A stretch of DNA of 64,000 nucleotides from Antedon mediterranea (lineage: Eukaryota > Echinodermata > Crinoidea > Comatulida > Antedonidae). A program made the translations under genes and the position numbers. The DNA lies in the NCBI RefSeq assembly GCF_964355755.1, contig NC_092678.1, positions 4,560,922-4,624,921 on the forward strand, given 5' to 3'. The notes beneath the pieces were generated by a model. It had not been told where the DNA came from, searched no databases, and was given only the letters and a program-made list of their open reading frames with translations. Positions 48,652 to 61,851 of the stretch are shown here, piece after piece; position 1 is the first letter of the stretch; each line of letters begins with the position of its first letter.

Positions 48652-48829
48652 TTCAAATATCATTTGGTTTGATCCTGAGCGTAAAATCAACGATTACAAC
48701 ATCCCGAAGAAGCCTGAGACGGTAACGTTAAATTTTGGCGTGCGGTGCTATATTGAGAGTATAACACATCTTGTGGATAGTGGTACGATAGAGTTGTTTT
48801 ACCTTCAAGCCAAGCTAGCCGTCTTCAAG
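48652..48829 (+). CDS. FRMD4-like gene, exon 4 (end of F1 and start of F2)
   Basis: Acceptor CTCATTGTAG ends at 48651; donor GTGAGT at 48830; enters in phase 2, leaves in phase 0. Encodes SNIIWFDPERKINDYNIPKK, then TLNFGVRCYIES and GTIELFYLQAKLAVFK. These match FRMD4A/B (PKKSGPVVLYFCVRFYIES; ATIELFFLNAKSCIYK). Confidence 0.85.
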
Positions 48830-49100
48830 GTGAGTAATTTTGTTATATAATACATTGTATGCTTCTATTGATATTTTACTTTCTCGTACAAAGGTCAAAC
48901 AATGCACACAGAGAATGAGTGACCTTAAAGTTTGCAGTCTAGGACCTGCCTTGTTGTTAGCCTGGACTCTTCTGGGAGAATAAGTAACCCTAGTAGAATT
49001 TGCGTTTACCACGATATAGCACCGATGGGATTTTAGGTACATTCGATGTAACTTTAACTCTGATAGGTTTCAGAATGTAACACAAGAACTTCTCATATGT

Positions 49101-49228
49101 ATATTGGGTGTTTAATCGGTCTAAAAGCTAAACCCATCAGGGGTATATTCAGTGTTTAACCGGTGTTAAATCTAAACCCATCAGGGGTATATTCAGTGTT
49201 TAACCGGTGTAAAAGCTAAACCCATCAA
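49101..49228. repeat. ~44-bp tandem repeat, three copies (FRMD4 intron 4)
   Basis: Unit with ATATTCAGTGTTTAACCGGT and CTAAACCCATCAGGGG; the first copy is more diverged. Confidence 0.75.
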
Positions 49229-51552
49229 CCACAATGAAACTCTGATAGACAATACAACATGCAAACGTTGACATAAATAATAAAGTTGATAGAGGTAATT
49301 ATTATCACACAATGTACGGAATCAATCATCACTATCGTTTCCAACATTACTTCATCAAACTTTTTATTTACCTATCCATCTAGCTCAAAGTAAACTAATA
49401 TTGACTAAGCTGTTAAAGGGAAATGATCAAATATACGCTATGAATAGCTTGTATTGATTGGTTAGAGCTATTATGACATAATGCAAGTAACGTTTCTATG
49501 CAGAGTTTTTTAAGGCACCTATTCCTTGCCCACTTTCACTCACCGTTGAATCAACCATGTTGCTTTATTATAGTTATTGGTATAGATACCTAAGTATCCT
49601 TTCTCTTGTCCCCCTCCCTCACTCCATTATTAAATCTATCCTGGTGTTTTATAGAGGTGTCTTGCAATTTAATTTGATTGTCATTAAAATATATTAATTA
49701 ATTATGTTAGAATATTCGTAATAATTTATCATATAAATATCCAATTGACCTTAGAATATTACACTGCATCCTTGGATATTTGGTATTATTTCAATAGAAA
49801 TCCTTGATTTTTGGTTGAATTTGTAAAGACAGTTTTTAATGGTGAAAGCAGTCATCTTCAGGGTCTGTGTATACATAATCTTTCTCGCAATGACATCAAG
49901 GGATGGCCCTCGCTAATCCCACCATTGTTCATGCTGCTGTTTTGTTAGTGCGGTTTGTTCCCACAGCTTTCCACTTCTTTTCCTCTCCGAGGGTTTTAAA
50001 AAGCTTTGCTTATTAGATTGTTAGCGTGCTCTAGTACACTCGAAAGCACAATTAAAACTCTATTATAAAAAGTTATACAATTTCAGGACAATATGTATAG
50101 ATTTACAAAGTTGTAAAATTTCAATGAAATTTTTAATAAAAGAAAGATTGGAGTTTGATAAAAAGATTGTATTACACTACAAACTTAAGATCATTTGTAG
50201 CTTATTTTTTTTTTTTTTAACTAAATTATATTACCATAAACAGTAAGATATTATGAATTGAAATTTACCACTGAATTAAATATACAGAATGATCTCATTA
50301 TTAGAAAAAAAGCACCTGGGTCTGAAATGAAAACTTCATCATTTGACCCAATGTGTGGGTCAAAACCAAATTTATCTTATTATCTCAGCAGAATAAATTG
50401 TCATTTTCATTCAGTTCCCAAGTGTATCGCACATCTTATTCAAAGGTTTGTTGTCAGACCCAATTAATGTCATCAGTAGGTAAATAGGGTGTAATTGGCT
50501 TAAGTATACGCTCTGCTGAAATCTACCAGCAGTCAATCGCAAGGTAGACTCATTCTTTGTTAGCCCGACTTTAGTGACATGCACGATATAACCTGCTTTC
50601 CCTAAAACCCATGGATAATAAAATGTCTTTACTGTCATGCTCCATAAACTTATGTTTCGTATACTCTAGACGCTTAAATGATGTTCTGTTTTTGGATTAA
50701 AGACCGGTACTTTGCCGATATCAAAAGAACTGTATCTGTTCTTCATTCTCTTGAGCATTTAAATTGTTATCCATGTTTTGTAAAAATCATAAACTAGAGA
50801 AGTCACCATACTGTAGCTAAATATTTCAACCATTCTTTATTATTTCTTTTTGTCTCTATTTCTTTCTGATTGTAATAAAAAAAATCTATTGTGCACACTT
50901 TTAAAAGTTCCATGCATTTAATAAAATAATTTCTTCTTTATTTCTATGACTAGTGCAAATATTGTTGCTAGACATATTAAATTTTATTCTATGCTGAGAT
51001 TTTACCATATTACTAATTTCTTGGACTTGAAACCTACAGTTGTTCTAGCCTTGACCCTCTCTGCAATATTTTATGAGGAGAGTCAATTAAAAACATGGCA
51101 ACTATCTTGACAGCTTGGAGAATCCATTTAAAACACATTTTTAAATCATGGAAAATCTTTACTCTGAACTTGACCTTTGACATCTTCATGTGGTTCAATG
51201 AGAATGTGAAAATTTAGGTCTAAGAAAGTAGACATTCTGCTAATGTTGTCAGTTGGTAATTGATTTATAATATGAATGTAGCAAGCAGACAATATAAGGC
51301 AAACTATTTAATAGAGAAACATTGTTTCTGTCGCACAGTTTGTATCTTGTAAATTTAAACTGCCTGTGTTATTTTTGTTAAGGATTTGTGTGGTTCTTTT
51401 CAGTCATCATCCAATGTAAAAGTGATGGCTTGTAATCAATTGATGTCTGCAGCCTATATTTTTAATGTTGAAAAGTAACTTGGTAAACCAAATGTTGTAA
51501 TAACTATCATCTATAAGAATAACAAAACTCAGATATTGTATTGTTATTTCAG
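49229..51552. other. FRMD4 intron 4, remainder
   Basis: No other exon or repeat recognised; short frames near 50258-50638 lack family features. Confidence 0.45.
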
Positions 51553-51632
51553 GGTGATATAGAAGTGGACAGCGAAACAGCCTTTGAACTTGGTGCCTAC
51601 ACGCTTCAGGCTACTCACGGAGATTTTACAAC
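51553..51632 (+). CDS. FRMD4-like gene, exon 5 (F2 lobe)
   Basis: Acceptor TTGTTATTTCAG ends at 51552; donor GTAAGT at 51633; enters in phase 0, leaves in phase 2. Encodes GDIEVDSETAFELGAYTLQA then THGDFT, matching the F2 helix of FRMD4A/B (VDSEVVFELASYILQEAKGD). Confidence 0.85.
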
Positions 51633-52458
51633 GTAAGTCCTGCACCTTAAGTTTTACTACTACAGTTATTCTTATTGTACATTATAATATTCGATAGCTT
51701 TCTGAAATCAGACCTTGGCGCATTCTGGAAAGACTCTGTGACTACTTCACCAACCAATCACAAAGTTACATTTCCTTTAAATACTATTTTATGTTCAGGA
51801 TTTTTTTTTTAGGTTACAGCCTGTTCTTGTTGCTGGAGAGTCACCTGCATTTAAGATTGTATCATTTTGGTATTTTTCTTTCACTGTTACCCATTCAGGT
51901 TTGCAACACAATGGATCAGACTGACTGCTAATCATGCACTCTTCAATTTATTCAGTCTTCTGTACAATACCTCCTTTCATAATTTCCGATAACTCCAGCA
52001 TAGATGACTGTATAAACATTATAGTGTTAGAAATAAAAATAAATGCCATCTGAAAATAAATGTAGAACTTGACAATAAAGCTAGCTAGAAACTGTCTACA
52101 CAGAAGTGCCGTTTAAATTGCACAAATATACTATTGTTGCAACAAGACTATAGATTTATAATAATAAAATTTGAATACAAAAGGTCTATAAAGTATATTA
52201 TGCTAAATTGTATAGTTTTATTTACATACTAAATAAAACATTTTTTTTGTTTACATAAACTTCTTGAAAGGTTTAATGTTTTTTTATTGTATGTTTGGAA
52301 AAAAGATGAAAATGATCGAAACGTTGAATCTCTTGGAATGTGGAGTTCCATTCATACTATTTTTATGTTATTAGTGTTTTACCAATTTTTTTCTCCTGAA
52401 TATTAAACAAATGCTTTGTTAACTATTGAATTCTATGTTTGTATGTTGTTTTCTCCAG

Positions 52459-52608
52459 TGAAATAAAAGCACAAACACAGCTTAAGAAGTTACCAGTCTT
52501 ACCAACAAAAGCACTCCAAGAACATCCCTCCTTAAGTTACTGTGAAAACCGAGTTCTCTTTCATTACAGAAGGTTAGATGGTCTCAGTCGTGGACAAGCA
52601 ATAGTTTG
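52459..52608 (+). CDS. FRMD4-like gene, exon 6 (F2 lobe; gene continues beyond window)
   Basis: Acceptor GTTTTCTCCAG ends at 52458; donor GTAAGT at 52609; phase 2 on both sides. Encodes KKLPVLPTKALQEHPSLSYC, then ENRVLFHYRRLDGLSRGQAI. This is the diagnostic FRMD4A/B segment (LPALPTQALKEHPSLAYCED and GQTRGQAIV). The six exons total 701 nt, 233 residues. In vertebrates FRMD4A and FRMD4B are FERM scaffolds linking Par3 and cytohesin at epithelial junctions and promoting Arf6 activation; the same role is inferred here. The rest of F2, the F3 lobe and the cytohesin-binding coiled coil are not in the window, so intron 6 exceeds 11 kb. Confidence 0.85.
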
Positions 52609-54639
52609 GTAAGTACCAAGATTGTTTGCTTTCTGGCAAGCCTACTACTATAAAGATTTAGAATTTGACCAAGGTGTCTATCTTCCCATCCATTTTGAAA
52701 CCTGAAAGCGTGAACTAAGACATTCTTTTCTAAGAAAAGAATTATATATCCTCTGTTTGCTCCCTCTCCTTTTCCAACAACTTGGATCCGAGGATAATCA
52801 ACATTTAGAAAGTTCTAATAATACTGCTGACCTGCAGCACTAGGTGTAGGAGATAATTTCAGGAGATACATTGCTCGGAAGAAGGTGCTTTACCAAAGAA
52901 ACATTGTATTTGAACGGTAAATGGATTACACAAGAATCCAGAACCTGAAGTTAGATGAAAATTAAAGTTGAAATTTCGTAGAGGATGCAAATTGTTTTGA
53001 TTTTATCCGAACATTTTTGGTGATGTTCTTTATTCCACTATCAGTAGTGCTAGTATGTAGTTTAGATTCATAAATGTTGTACCTGAGATCATGTGGCAAG
53101 ACGCAGCAGACATTCATGAAATATACATTCCTATGCAAAATTATGTCATTTTAAAAGTCATTATTGAAATTGTAAACTGAAGTTTAAAGTGTTTGAAAAT
53201 GTCAGTTTTAATTTATGGCCAATATGCATCATGTAGAATAACTAGCAAACACTGCACTACATTTTGCAGATAAATATTACTAAAGTGAAAATAGATAACT
53301 CATGGTTTTTAATTTCCAACTGACCTTGTTTTGCGCAATTTACAGTTAGTTTTAAACCGATAACATTTTAATTTAGAAAGATATTATTTCCACAAATTTC
53401 AATAATTACCGTAACTATATCTGGGGTAATTCCAATTGAAATCGAAAAAAAAAATCCAAATTAAAATCGATACTCCATTCATTTTAAATCTACATACAGG
53501 TGTGTCAAATGTGATGTAGGAATATGTCTCGTATCTCAAATTTTGTTTAAATTGAACATGGTTTTGTAGTTGAGTACTTGCATTTCACTACAAATGATCT
53601 GGTTCAATTCTGGTTGTTGTGCAAGATTTTCCTAGCTTGCCAAGTCGTTGCTTGACAACCTGAATGTAGTATATTTAATTAAACCTCCACCTGATGTTAT
53701 AAATCTTTTTATTTCACTATCTTGTCCTGATCATCACACATTCTAAAATATAGATCAGAATTTGTATGACTGTAACAGATTGAGATATTTTCTCCATTTC
53801 ATCTGTTTTGGAATTCCTGCAGTTAATATGCTAGATTTGCAAGTTGAAGAATTTATGTAATTGCAAAGATCCTGTGCCATAAAATAAAGAATTTCTCTTA
53901 AAAGATATATTTGTAACTTGCATTTACGTAGATTGTTTCAAGCTGAAACTACAGGCTGAGTATTAGTGTGTGTAACTGGGACATTTAAATTTGGATGCTT
54001 TAGCCGTACTTCTTCATTAAAATTCAACAGCATTAAAAACAAACCTGATTTCTATAAATCAGGGTTAATTTGGAATTTTTATTTCTCAATAGCGCAATTG
54101 GCTAGTTAGATTTTACTGCATGATTTACAATTTCTAAATTATAGAAAAGAAAAGTCTGGTATTCTGAATGTGTTTTAAAATGGTAAAATAGAATTTTGGA
54201 CCATTTTGACTAAAAGTAAAGTATGGTTTGTAAAAGTTTTTAAAGATTTCTCTAGTATTTGGAGAGCCTGAGTTGACTGTACATAACAACAGATAACATC
54301 TGTTACTATTTCTGGTTGTTTTTTTAGGCATATAAAAAAGAAACAATTTTGTTATTGTTTTATGATCAAACGAAACCACAACATATTTGTTTGGTTAGTA
54401 ATTGTGTTGTTTAACTTATCTGGTTTTGATTAGTAGAACTGCCATTAGATTCTGACCCTACTTTGGGTGGCCATTTAATTTTTGTTTTGTTTGTAGCAAA
54501 TTTTGTAGTTTTTTCCATATACTGGTCATTGATAACATATTTAATTACATAATTATGATTGTTACTATATGTAAACTTACAGTATCTCATTATCATACTC
54601 ATCATCACCATCGTCTTTAACTATATCATCTTTATCTTC

Positions 54640-54800
54640 ATCACTGCTGTCATTCTTCAGTTATACCATCACAAACAGTATAATCACTAGATTCATTCAT
54701 CATTTTTACAATATTATCATCATTATCACAATATTATCATCATTATCACTGTTATCAGTATCATCTTATATTACATCATCATCGTATTACTATCATCAAC
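54640..54800. repeat. Imperfect ATC/ATT microsatellite
   Basis: Runs of ATCATC, ATTATC and CACAATATTATCATCATTAT, with a doubled CACAATATTATCATCATTAT near 54705-54746. Confidence 0.7.
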
Positions 54801-57216
54801 AAAGAAAAAGATATCAAGATGTTAATATCTTCTTCTTGGTATCATTCTGTATGTGAAGAAGCCTAGACATTATATCACATAGCGTTCAACCAAACCTTGT
54901 GGGTTTCAGAATTTCTAATTAATGGCAATTGAATGTAAGTATGAAACCAAATGTAATACCCTGGATAAAAAAGAGCTAAAATTAAGTGATCACCAACAAA
55001 GTTTAACCTTTTTCTTATGTAAATAGCTATAGGGAATATTTGAATCCCTGTTGTCTTTGAGTGCAATACTGAACATGATCCCTGAATTCAATTCATAAAT
55101 AAGTAGTCGAGAGAATCTAGTTGGATTTTATAAATGAATATGATGATAAGAGATGAGATAGATAACACAGTTTTGGAAACTTGACACTTTTTAGTATTCT
55201 CTTGAACTTTTATTTACCGATGACCTCGAAAAAGAAGAATGGATACTTTTTAAGTGGCAATCAATAGAAACCAGGTTTTACTTGTGAGTGCGATATTGTT
55301 TTCTTCTTTTCAAGTATTTCTTTTGTTTTATTATTCGCTTTAGTTGAATGTAATTCCTGTTTCTGAGAACGTTAGCCTCTATACTGTTGTCGACTTTAGC
55401 TAAAGCCGGCTAGTGTTGTTTTCTTCAGTAGCGGATTTAAATAAATATTTAATTTGTTCATTTGTAGTAATAATCTGCTGTAATCTGTTATCATTAGTGG
55501 AAAATTATGCTCACTACTTTAATTCTTAAGTCATTATCAAGTTGTTAGTAGAATTTGTACTAATTCTTGTCGTTACTGTAAACTTTTCATTCATTTTTTA
55601 AATGTTTTTGTTAAACTTAATGTGTGTTTCTCTTTGGTTTAGTTCTTCTTCATATTATTAATAATCGAAATAACAATACATATGAAACAACAAAACAAAT
55701 GCTGAGATGATTATAGGCGGAATTACTATCATATTAAGTCTACGTTGACTTACCTCATAGCCTATCATCAATGAATAGATTAATAGAAAAACGTAATACA
55801 TTGTAAGTTTAGTGATATTATTCAATAATTTATAATATATTTGAAGTAAAACGCACGGAATGCAGTTTCTAAAGAAAGTATAACTAATTTTATGTAATTT
55901 TAATTACGGTAATCAATTAATGTAATTGTTAATTGCCATACTATAATCTATTAAAATGTTCATTTAATGGGACATTTTTACAATTTAATATTTGTATTGG
56001 CCATTAAAAGTAAGTTTATAATTATTTAGACTTTAATAACATTCTGTTATTTTTATATCTTTGAATCTGCATAAGTCTTCAGTATAATATATTAAGCTAA
56101 TCTTATATTAAGAATCTCATAAACATACTTAAGTGCTAATGTTTAAGCATGTAATTTGTAACTTCTTTTGCTTATTTACATTGCACTAATACTAGATGCA
56201 AAGAATTAGATTTACTCAGTCTTCCAAAAGATTTCAAATTTATCATTTCTAATGCTAACTATCTTTGAAACTAATTTCACCGGCTTACCAGAAAGTGTTT
56301 CTTCTCAAACAGATTCTGGAAAAAAATCTATATTAAGCGGATTTTATTTTTGGCATTTATCCATCCCTTGGGGCAATGGCCTCCCAAAGCCGATCTTTGT
56401 CTGATGTACTGTACATGAATAACCCAAATAAACGTTGAATATTCAAGGCGAGTGTATTTAGGTTGAACACAGCTAGCATATACGGTAGATATAGATATTC
56501 CTGCAAGCTAATTAGTATGCATACTTTATCGTTTCAAATTTCACATTTGTAAAGAAAGTGGGCATGTTAGTTGTTATGGTGTTTTCAAGTATGTAAAATG
56601 GACTTTGTAAAGTGGTACGTATCACCTGTCTACGATGCATGTCCATCAAAAGAGATCGGGAAAAGCGATATCGAAAAGAAAAACACAGTTTAATATCTTT
56701 TTGACTACTTGTTCTACTACTAAAAATAAAAATACTTTATACTTACTGTACTGCAAATTAAATGTGCTTTACGTTTTAAAAATATGTTGATGCATATCTA
56801 ATGAGATAGAGGTCACAATAAGAAGATACCATCTGAGCATGAATTGTCAATTTAAATATTTTGAGGATCATAAAGGTCAAATTAGATATGTAAGTCGTTG
56901 ACCCAGTTCATCAATTTTAAATCTAAAAGATAAGATTACTTATTAATAGCAGATGTTGATTTCAAATCATTTTAAATTGCCTTAAAAATGACACCAATCA
57001 CAAATTTGTTTAAAAATACAGTAAATATGAAATTGTATCCAAGTTTAATTATTCACAATTTGTTTAATTAGCACAACTTGACTTGTAGGGAGAAGACACT
57101 AATGATAAGAATGGCAAATAATAATTTTGAAAGGTAAATATAAAAGAAGCAAAAAAAAAAACAAACATAAATCTATAACTAATGAAAAAAACTATTAAAC
57201 AGGAATGACAATGATT

Positions 57217-57290
57217 CAGTCTATTTCGTGCCTAGCTTACCTGGATAAACCAACAATAGCCTTTCTCCTTGAAGAGCAAGATATAACTCG
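57217..57290 (+). repeat. Short dispersed repeat, copy 2 of 2
   Basis: Partner of 45401-45480: CAGTCTATTTCGTGCCTAGC then TTACCTGGATAAACCAACAA; the hairpin segment is diverged. Confidence 0.65.
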
Positions 57291-58191
57291 AAAAGTAGAA
57301 GTTTTCATTGAATCCCCCTCTCCACAAATAATATAATCCATGACCTGTTTAATTCTTGTTTGCCAATTGTCTAATTATCATTATGAATTGTTGTGTTGAT
57401 AATTTGAAGTATCTTCAATTCTATTAGAACAAACCTAAAGGAAATTCCAAATACTCAATTTTTATAATTTTGTATAACATTAATACTGCCATATTTGGTA
57501 TAATAACATTTTATTTTTAATTCATAATTGTTTATAACCATTGGTAATTAAACGTTATTGAACCATAAACACAATTAAAATGCGAATTATTATTACACAA
57601 AAGTAAATATTTAAAATCATATTTATTATTTACTTAATATGCTGTGTGTCAGTCTGGAAAGTAGATATTTAAATATTTTATAAAATATGAGTCTTTGTCT
57701 CTCATTGAGACAATGACTTTACATTTAATGTTTAATTTATTGTATTTTTATTTTATTTCAACCACATCCAGCAGCGACATAAATATAGAATTAAAAGCAC
57801 ATTAAAATGCAAAACATGAAACATACAAAACTTAAATCGATTTAAGAACTTTAGACTTAAATTTGGACAAAGTGTAAAAAAAAAATTATTAATTTTATTT
57901 TTTATTTTATTTTGTTATGTTTATCATCTTCTTGCTCATACATTAAATATTAACTGCATCACGTCTGTGTTTAATTGATGATGACTATTTTTAGCCATGT
58001 TAATTCCTAGTTCTTTGTTTATGTAATTACTTTTCCATTTTGTGGTGTTCAGTGAAGTCTGCCCTCAAGGCCAAAATACAAGGAAAACAAGTAAAATTGT
58101 AGGAGAATGAGTCATAGCATAGTAACACACTGTGGACTGTGGTAGTGTAGTTGACCTGATGGATACATTTTGAAGGCAGGTAGTACCATTT

Positions 58192-58262
58192 GTGTTACCT
58201 GTGTACCAGTTACCTTTACCTGTGTACCAGTTGTTACCGTTACCTGTGTACCCTTTGTTACC
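58192..58262. repeat. Short tandem repeat with TTACCTGTGTACC
   Basis: Three irregular copies of TTACCTGTGTACCAGTT with GTTACC spacers. Confidence 0.7.
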
Positions 58263-58529
58263 AATCGGCCTATGTACAGGAAGTAGTTAAACGATAAGAA
58301 TCTAATCACTTGGAATTTAAATCGGATGTTTATCATAGGATTGTGTGGATTTCTTTCTGGAGTAAATATACTTTTACTATTTATTCAAGTATGTCATACC
58401 GTAATCATTTATCTAATAATATTTGTTGGTAACTTATTGAGTACAGACTATATCGGTAACATTAGGTGACATATTATAGTGTAGTTCTATCGTGGTGGTA
58501 TAAATTTTCAGTAAACCTTGTAGCTCTGT

Positions 58530-58577
58530 GTCACCATTTGGAGGTAAAAAATATATTTATTTTTACCTCCATGGTGT
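58530..58577. repeat. Imperfect hairpin, ~20-bp stem
   Basis: The TGTCACCATTTGGAGGTAAA arm pairs with TTTACCTCCATGGTGTCA with a 2-nt bulge and one mismatch; loop about 9 nt. Confidence 0.6.
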
Positions 58578-59198
58578 CACCTTCTAGTTACGATTGTGCC
58601 CAAATGCCAATGTGTACATTGGACCATGTTGCACAACAGTTTTCCTCGATTACGATGACAATTTTAAGAAAAAAAAAACTCACTAGGGTGAGCAGCTCTT
58701 GAGAAAGAAGAAATACAATCCTGCTGTCACATTTAAATTTTTTAATTTGAAATTAATTCATAATGTCTATCTAAGTTGAACGACCAGCCTTGGTAATTTT
58801 CTCACCTTTGGATACTTTTATTCGATTATGTATTGATTGCAGAATTTGCATTTAATGCTGTAAAATATTAAGATGCATCATTAATTATTTATGTACACAT
58901 TTTATTCTTTGTTGAAGTTCATCCGCCTCCTCTAGTTTAAATAATCTTGAGTGTAAAAGTTCATCAGCAGAGTTTTTCAAATTACAGTGTTTGATCAAAA
59001 TTGTCTTTAGGTTTTTTGTACTTCAATAACCAAGTTTTTGGCCTGTAAGATTAGAGAGCGTTCTGTTCATGTTACCTTTGATCTCTGGATTAATCCAGAG
59101 GAGTACAGACAAGTTATTCCAAAATACAGTTAGAATCCCTCCTTTCCGACACCCCTATTAAGAAGAAACCCATTTCAAGGCGACACTCTGTGTCCTAG

Positions 59199-60071
59199 GC
59201 CCCGTTTCTGCTGCCAAAAATATACCGTATATATACGGTATATTTTATATACGGTATATTTTTCGGCAGCAGAAATGGGTCTAATGGGTCTCATAAAAAA
59301 TATACCGTATATATATACGGTATATATACCGCATAAATATCCCCATCGTTTGTGGATATTATATGGTATATTCCAAAATATACCGTATATTTCGTACCCC
59401 GTTTCTGCTGCACTCAAAATATACCGTATATGTGACCCGGCCCATGACACGAGGTCAAAAACTAACAGAACGTGACGCGTTTGTTTGATTTTTCTGCTGC
59501 GTTACACACACGTGTATAATAAGCAAGCAACAGATCAAAATATCACTGTGGACTGAAGAAATAACTATTTTTGCAATTCAATTGTGGGGAGAAGCGAAAG
59601 TTAGGGGGAGACTACATGGCAACAGAAGAGATACCGAGATTTACAAAAGTATCTCAAACAAAATAAAAGCAGAATTTATGGTAGACTTAATAACGACAAA
59701 GTTATCGGCAAACGCCGTCGTCTTCTTTGCATAAATCTAGTCAATGCCCATTCTACATTTCTAGATTGTTTGTGCGATGTAAATTCGTTGCCACTTCTGA
59801 TCATTAGATTTAAAATAGAAAGCAATGCTACGACGTTTTGAGAAACCATCATTGTTTTGTTTTTGTCATGTAACCTCACTACACGAGACTCTAGGTCAAT
59901 CCATACTTCCGTCTCACAAAATGCATTTTGGGTATATGAAAGCCAACTTTTTTTACAGCCCACCCACGAAGTACAGTATGTGCAGCGGAAACGGTGCACG
60001 AATTTCATATACGGTATATTTATACGGTATATTTATACGGTATATTTGGGATTGGCAACAGAAACAGGGCC
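59199..60071. mobile_element. 873-bp CTA-flanked element, type 3 (TATACCGTATATATACGG motifs)
   Basis: Ends GGCCCCGTTTCTGCTGCC and GGCAACAGAAACAGGGCC are flanked by CTA (59196-59198 and 60072-60074). Subterminal regions are filled with ATATACCGTATATATACGGT palindromes and internal copies of the end motif (CCCCGTTTCTGCTGC, GGCAGCAGAAATGGG). The central minus-strand frame (59676-60008) is unrecognised. It sits next to a TA-type MITE end (CAGTTAGAATCCCTCC, 59126), so it may be nested in an older element. Confidence 0.75.
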
Positions 60072-60074
60072 CTA

Positions 60075-61696
60075 CAGGTGTCCCCAAAACAAAATAATAT
60101 TAAGAATGATGTACTCATATAGTAAATGATAACTTGTAATTACATATTAGAGTAAGGCAAACGATTACTGTCATTGCAATTTGTAGTAATTTAACTCAAT
60201 GACGTCAATTAATTACCTTGAGTGTTTTGAACTTATTTATGGACACATTTTTCAATTTGCAACGTTTTTTTGAATATTATTGATTAATTTTTTCTAGTAT
60301 CCAGATGTTTGAATTTGCTTAAAGCTAACTCAATATGAATAATTTCAAATGTACTGTATTTTAACAAAATTATAAATAGTATAATTAAATTTTTGACTGT
60401 TTAGTTATCTTTCGGTCTTTCAATTATTTTTTTTCGGTTTTTTTTTTCTTAATTCTTCCATATCGTTTTCTTCCCAATTTTCATGAACAAAAAATGAATT
60501 TTGAATTATCATAATAGCAAGAAGTAAAGAATATTTTAAGTCATATCGATACCACTGTGCTGCATACAACCTGTTGGTATTTATTCCTTTTTTTTCTAAA
60601 ATTAGTTTTTTTGTATTAAATGTGTAATACTTGCGTGCTTTGATATTTTATATCTGTCATACCTACAGTAACTATGACAAAAGAATATATAATTATAATT
60701 TTTGTCACAATGAAGGACAACCAAGCATTAATATTTTATGGTAAATTTTAAAATAGTTAAAATCAATATGTTTATGAGTTACCAATACACGTACTGTAGT
60801 AAGTTGTTATTATATTATCTTACTACAATACTCCCTTTGTGTACAGTAGTAGTATGGATGAGTTCTACTATCAACCACTATCATTGATTCCATTCAACTA
60901 GTTATTAAAAAAGAGATTATTTTATAGTTTTTGTCTATGAATAACAGTACTGTCAGTCTGTAGTTTTTGAATGGACGAGTAGAATTGAAAAGAAAAAAAT
61001 TAAAAAGATTTCCGTTCCATTTAAATACCACCATCAATATCAGCATTACCGGTACCTGTAATGTAATGGTTACTTTTTATGTGTACCTGAACCATTCGGT
61101 AACTTCTTTTAACATACGTACCTTCTACCATTGGCATAACAACAAATTTCTTGTCCAATATCACTTCCAATTTATCGGCATCAATGCTTTTGTTGATATC
61201 CTGTTTTTCCTTCATCCATATATCATTCATATTATATTATTTTGTCCTATTTTAACTATCCGTAAATCTTCTAAGAGCTTTAAATTAGTTTTTTTGTAGC
61301 ACAATTAAGTACACACTCTCTTATTATAATCACATAAATCTAAAGTAATGTAAAATCAAATTGAAATTCAGCATCTTCTTAAACATAATTTTATTCATAA
61401 AAACATTCACCAATAACAAAGACGTTTTTGTAATTCAGGTGATATTTGATGAATCATAATACTCACCTACTGTGAATCTTCTGGTGCCATGGCGATCATC
61501 ATAGTTTCTAATTACAATCGTTGCTAGGCGACAAATGCCAGAAGTTTAACAGACTTAAAGAAGACACATAAAGATGATGTTTTATTGAAAATTTCAGATA
61601 GATCTATAGAGCGTAAAGAAGACAGAAATTGTTGAAAGATTTGATATTTCTTAGGGCATGTATTAGGTTGCTTCAAAGTTTGGTGTAGACTCTTCT
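60075..61696. other. FRMD4 intron 6, continued
   Basis: No exon recognised; AT-rich frames such as 60967-61299 look like translated non-coding DNA. Confidence 0.45.
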
Positions 61697-61700
61697 TTAA

Positions 61701-61851
61701 GCCTTGTCTACACTATCAAACTAGTTTGTGATGTGCGCAAATATGGTGGTGATGTGCCTAAATATGGCAGTGATATGACATCCTCATGTCCATATATGGG
61801 CACATCACATGTTGTTGTCACATCAAGTTTGATAATTCATTGTAGACAGAG
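61701..61851. mobile_element. TTAA-type MITE, second copy
   Basis: Related to 37751-37861: GCCTTGTCTACACTATCAAA at the left, CACATCAAGTTTGATA and TGTAGACAGAG at the right, GATGTGCCYAAATATG repeated inside. TTAA is present on the left; the right flank has decayed to TTTT. Confidence 0.65.

Larger units (their letters stand above)
52609..59195. other. FRMD4 intron 6, first part
   Basis: AT-rich. No further FERM exon was found, although the following F2 segment was looked for in all plus frames. Contains ATC/ATT-type trinucleotide repeats (about 54640-54800) and the elements listed separately. Confidence 0.45.

Noticed and set aside
54134-55066. Minus-strand ORFs in FRMD4 intron 6
   Set aside because: AT-rich, no family features, and none fits a FERM exon on the plus strand.
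59175-59475. ORFs rich in YTVYIYGIF-like residues on both strands
   Set aside because: They arise from ATATACCGTATA palindromes in the type-3 element.
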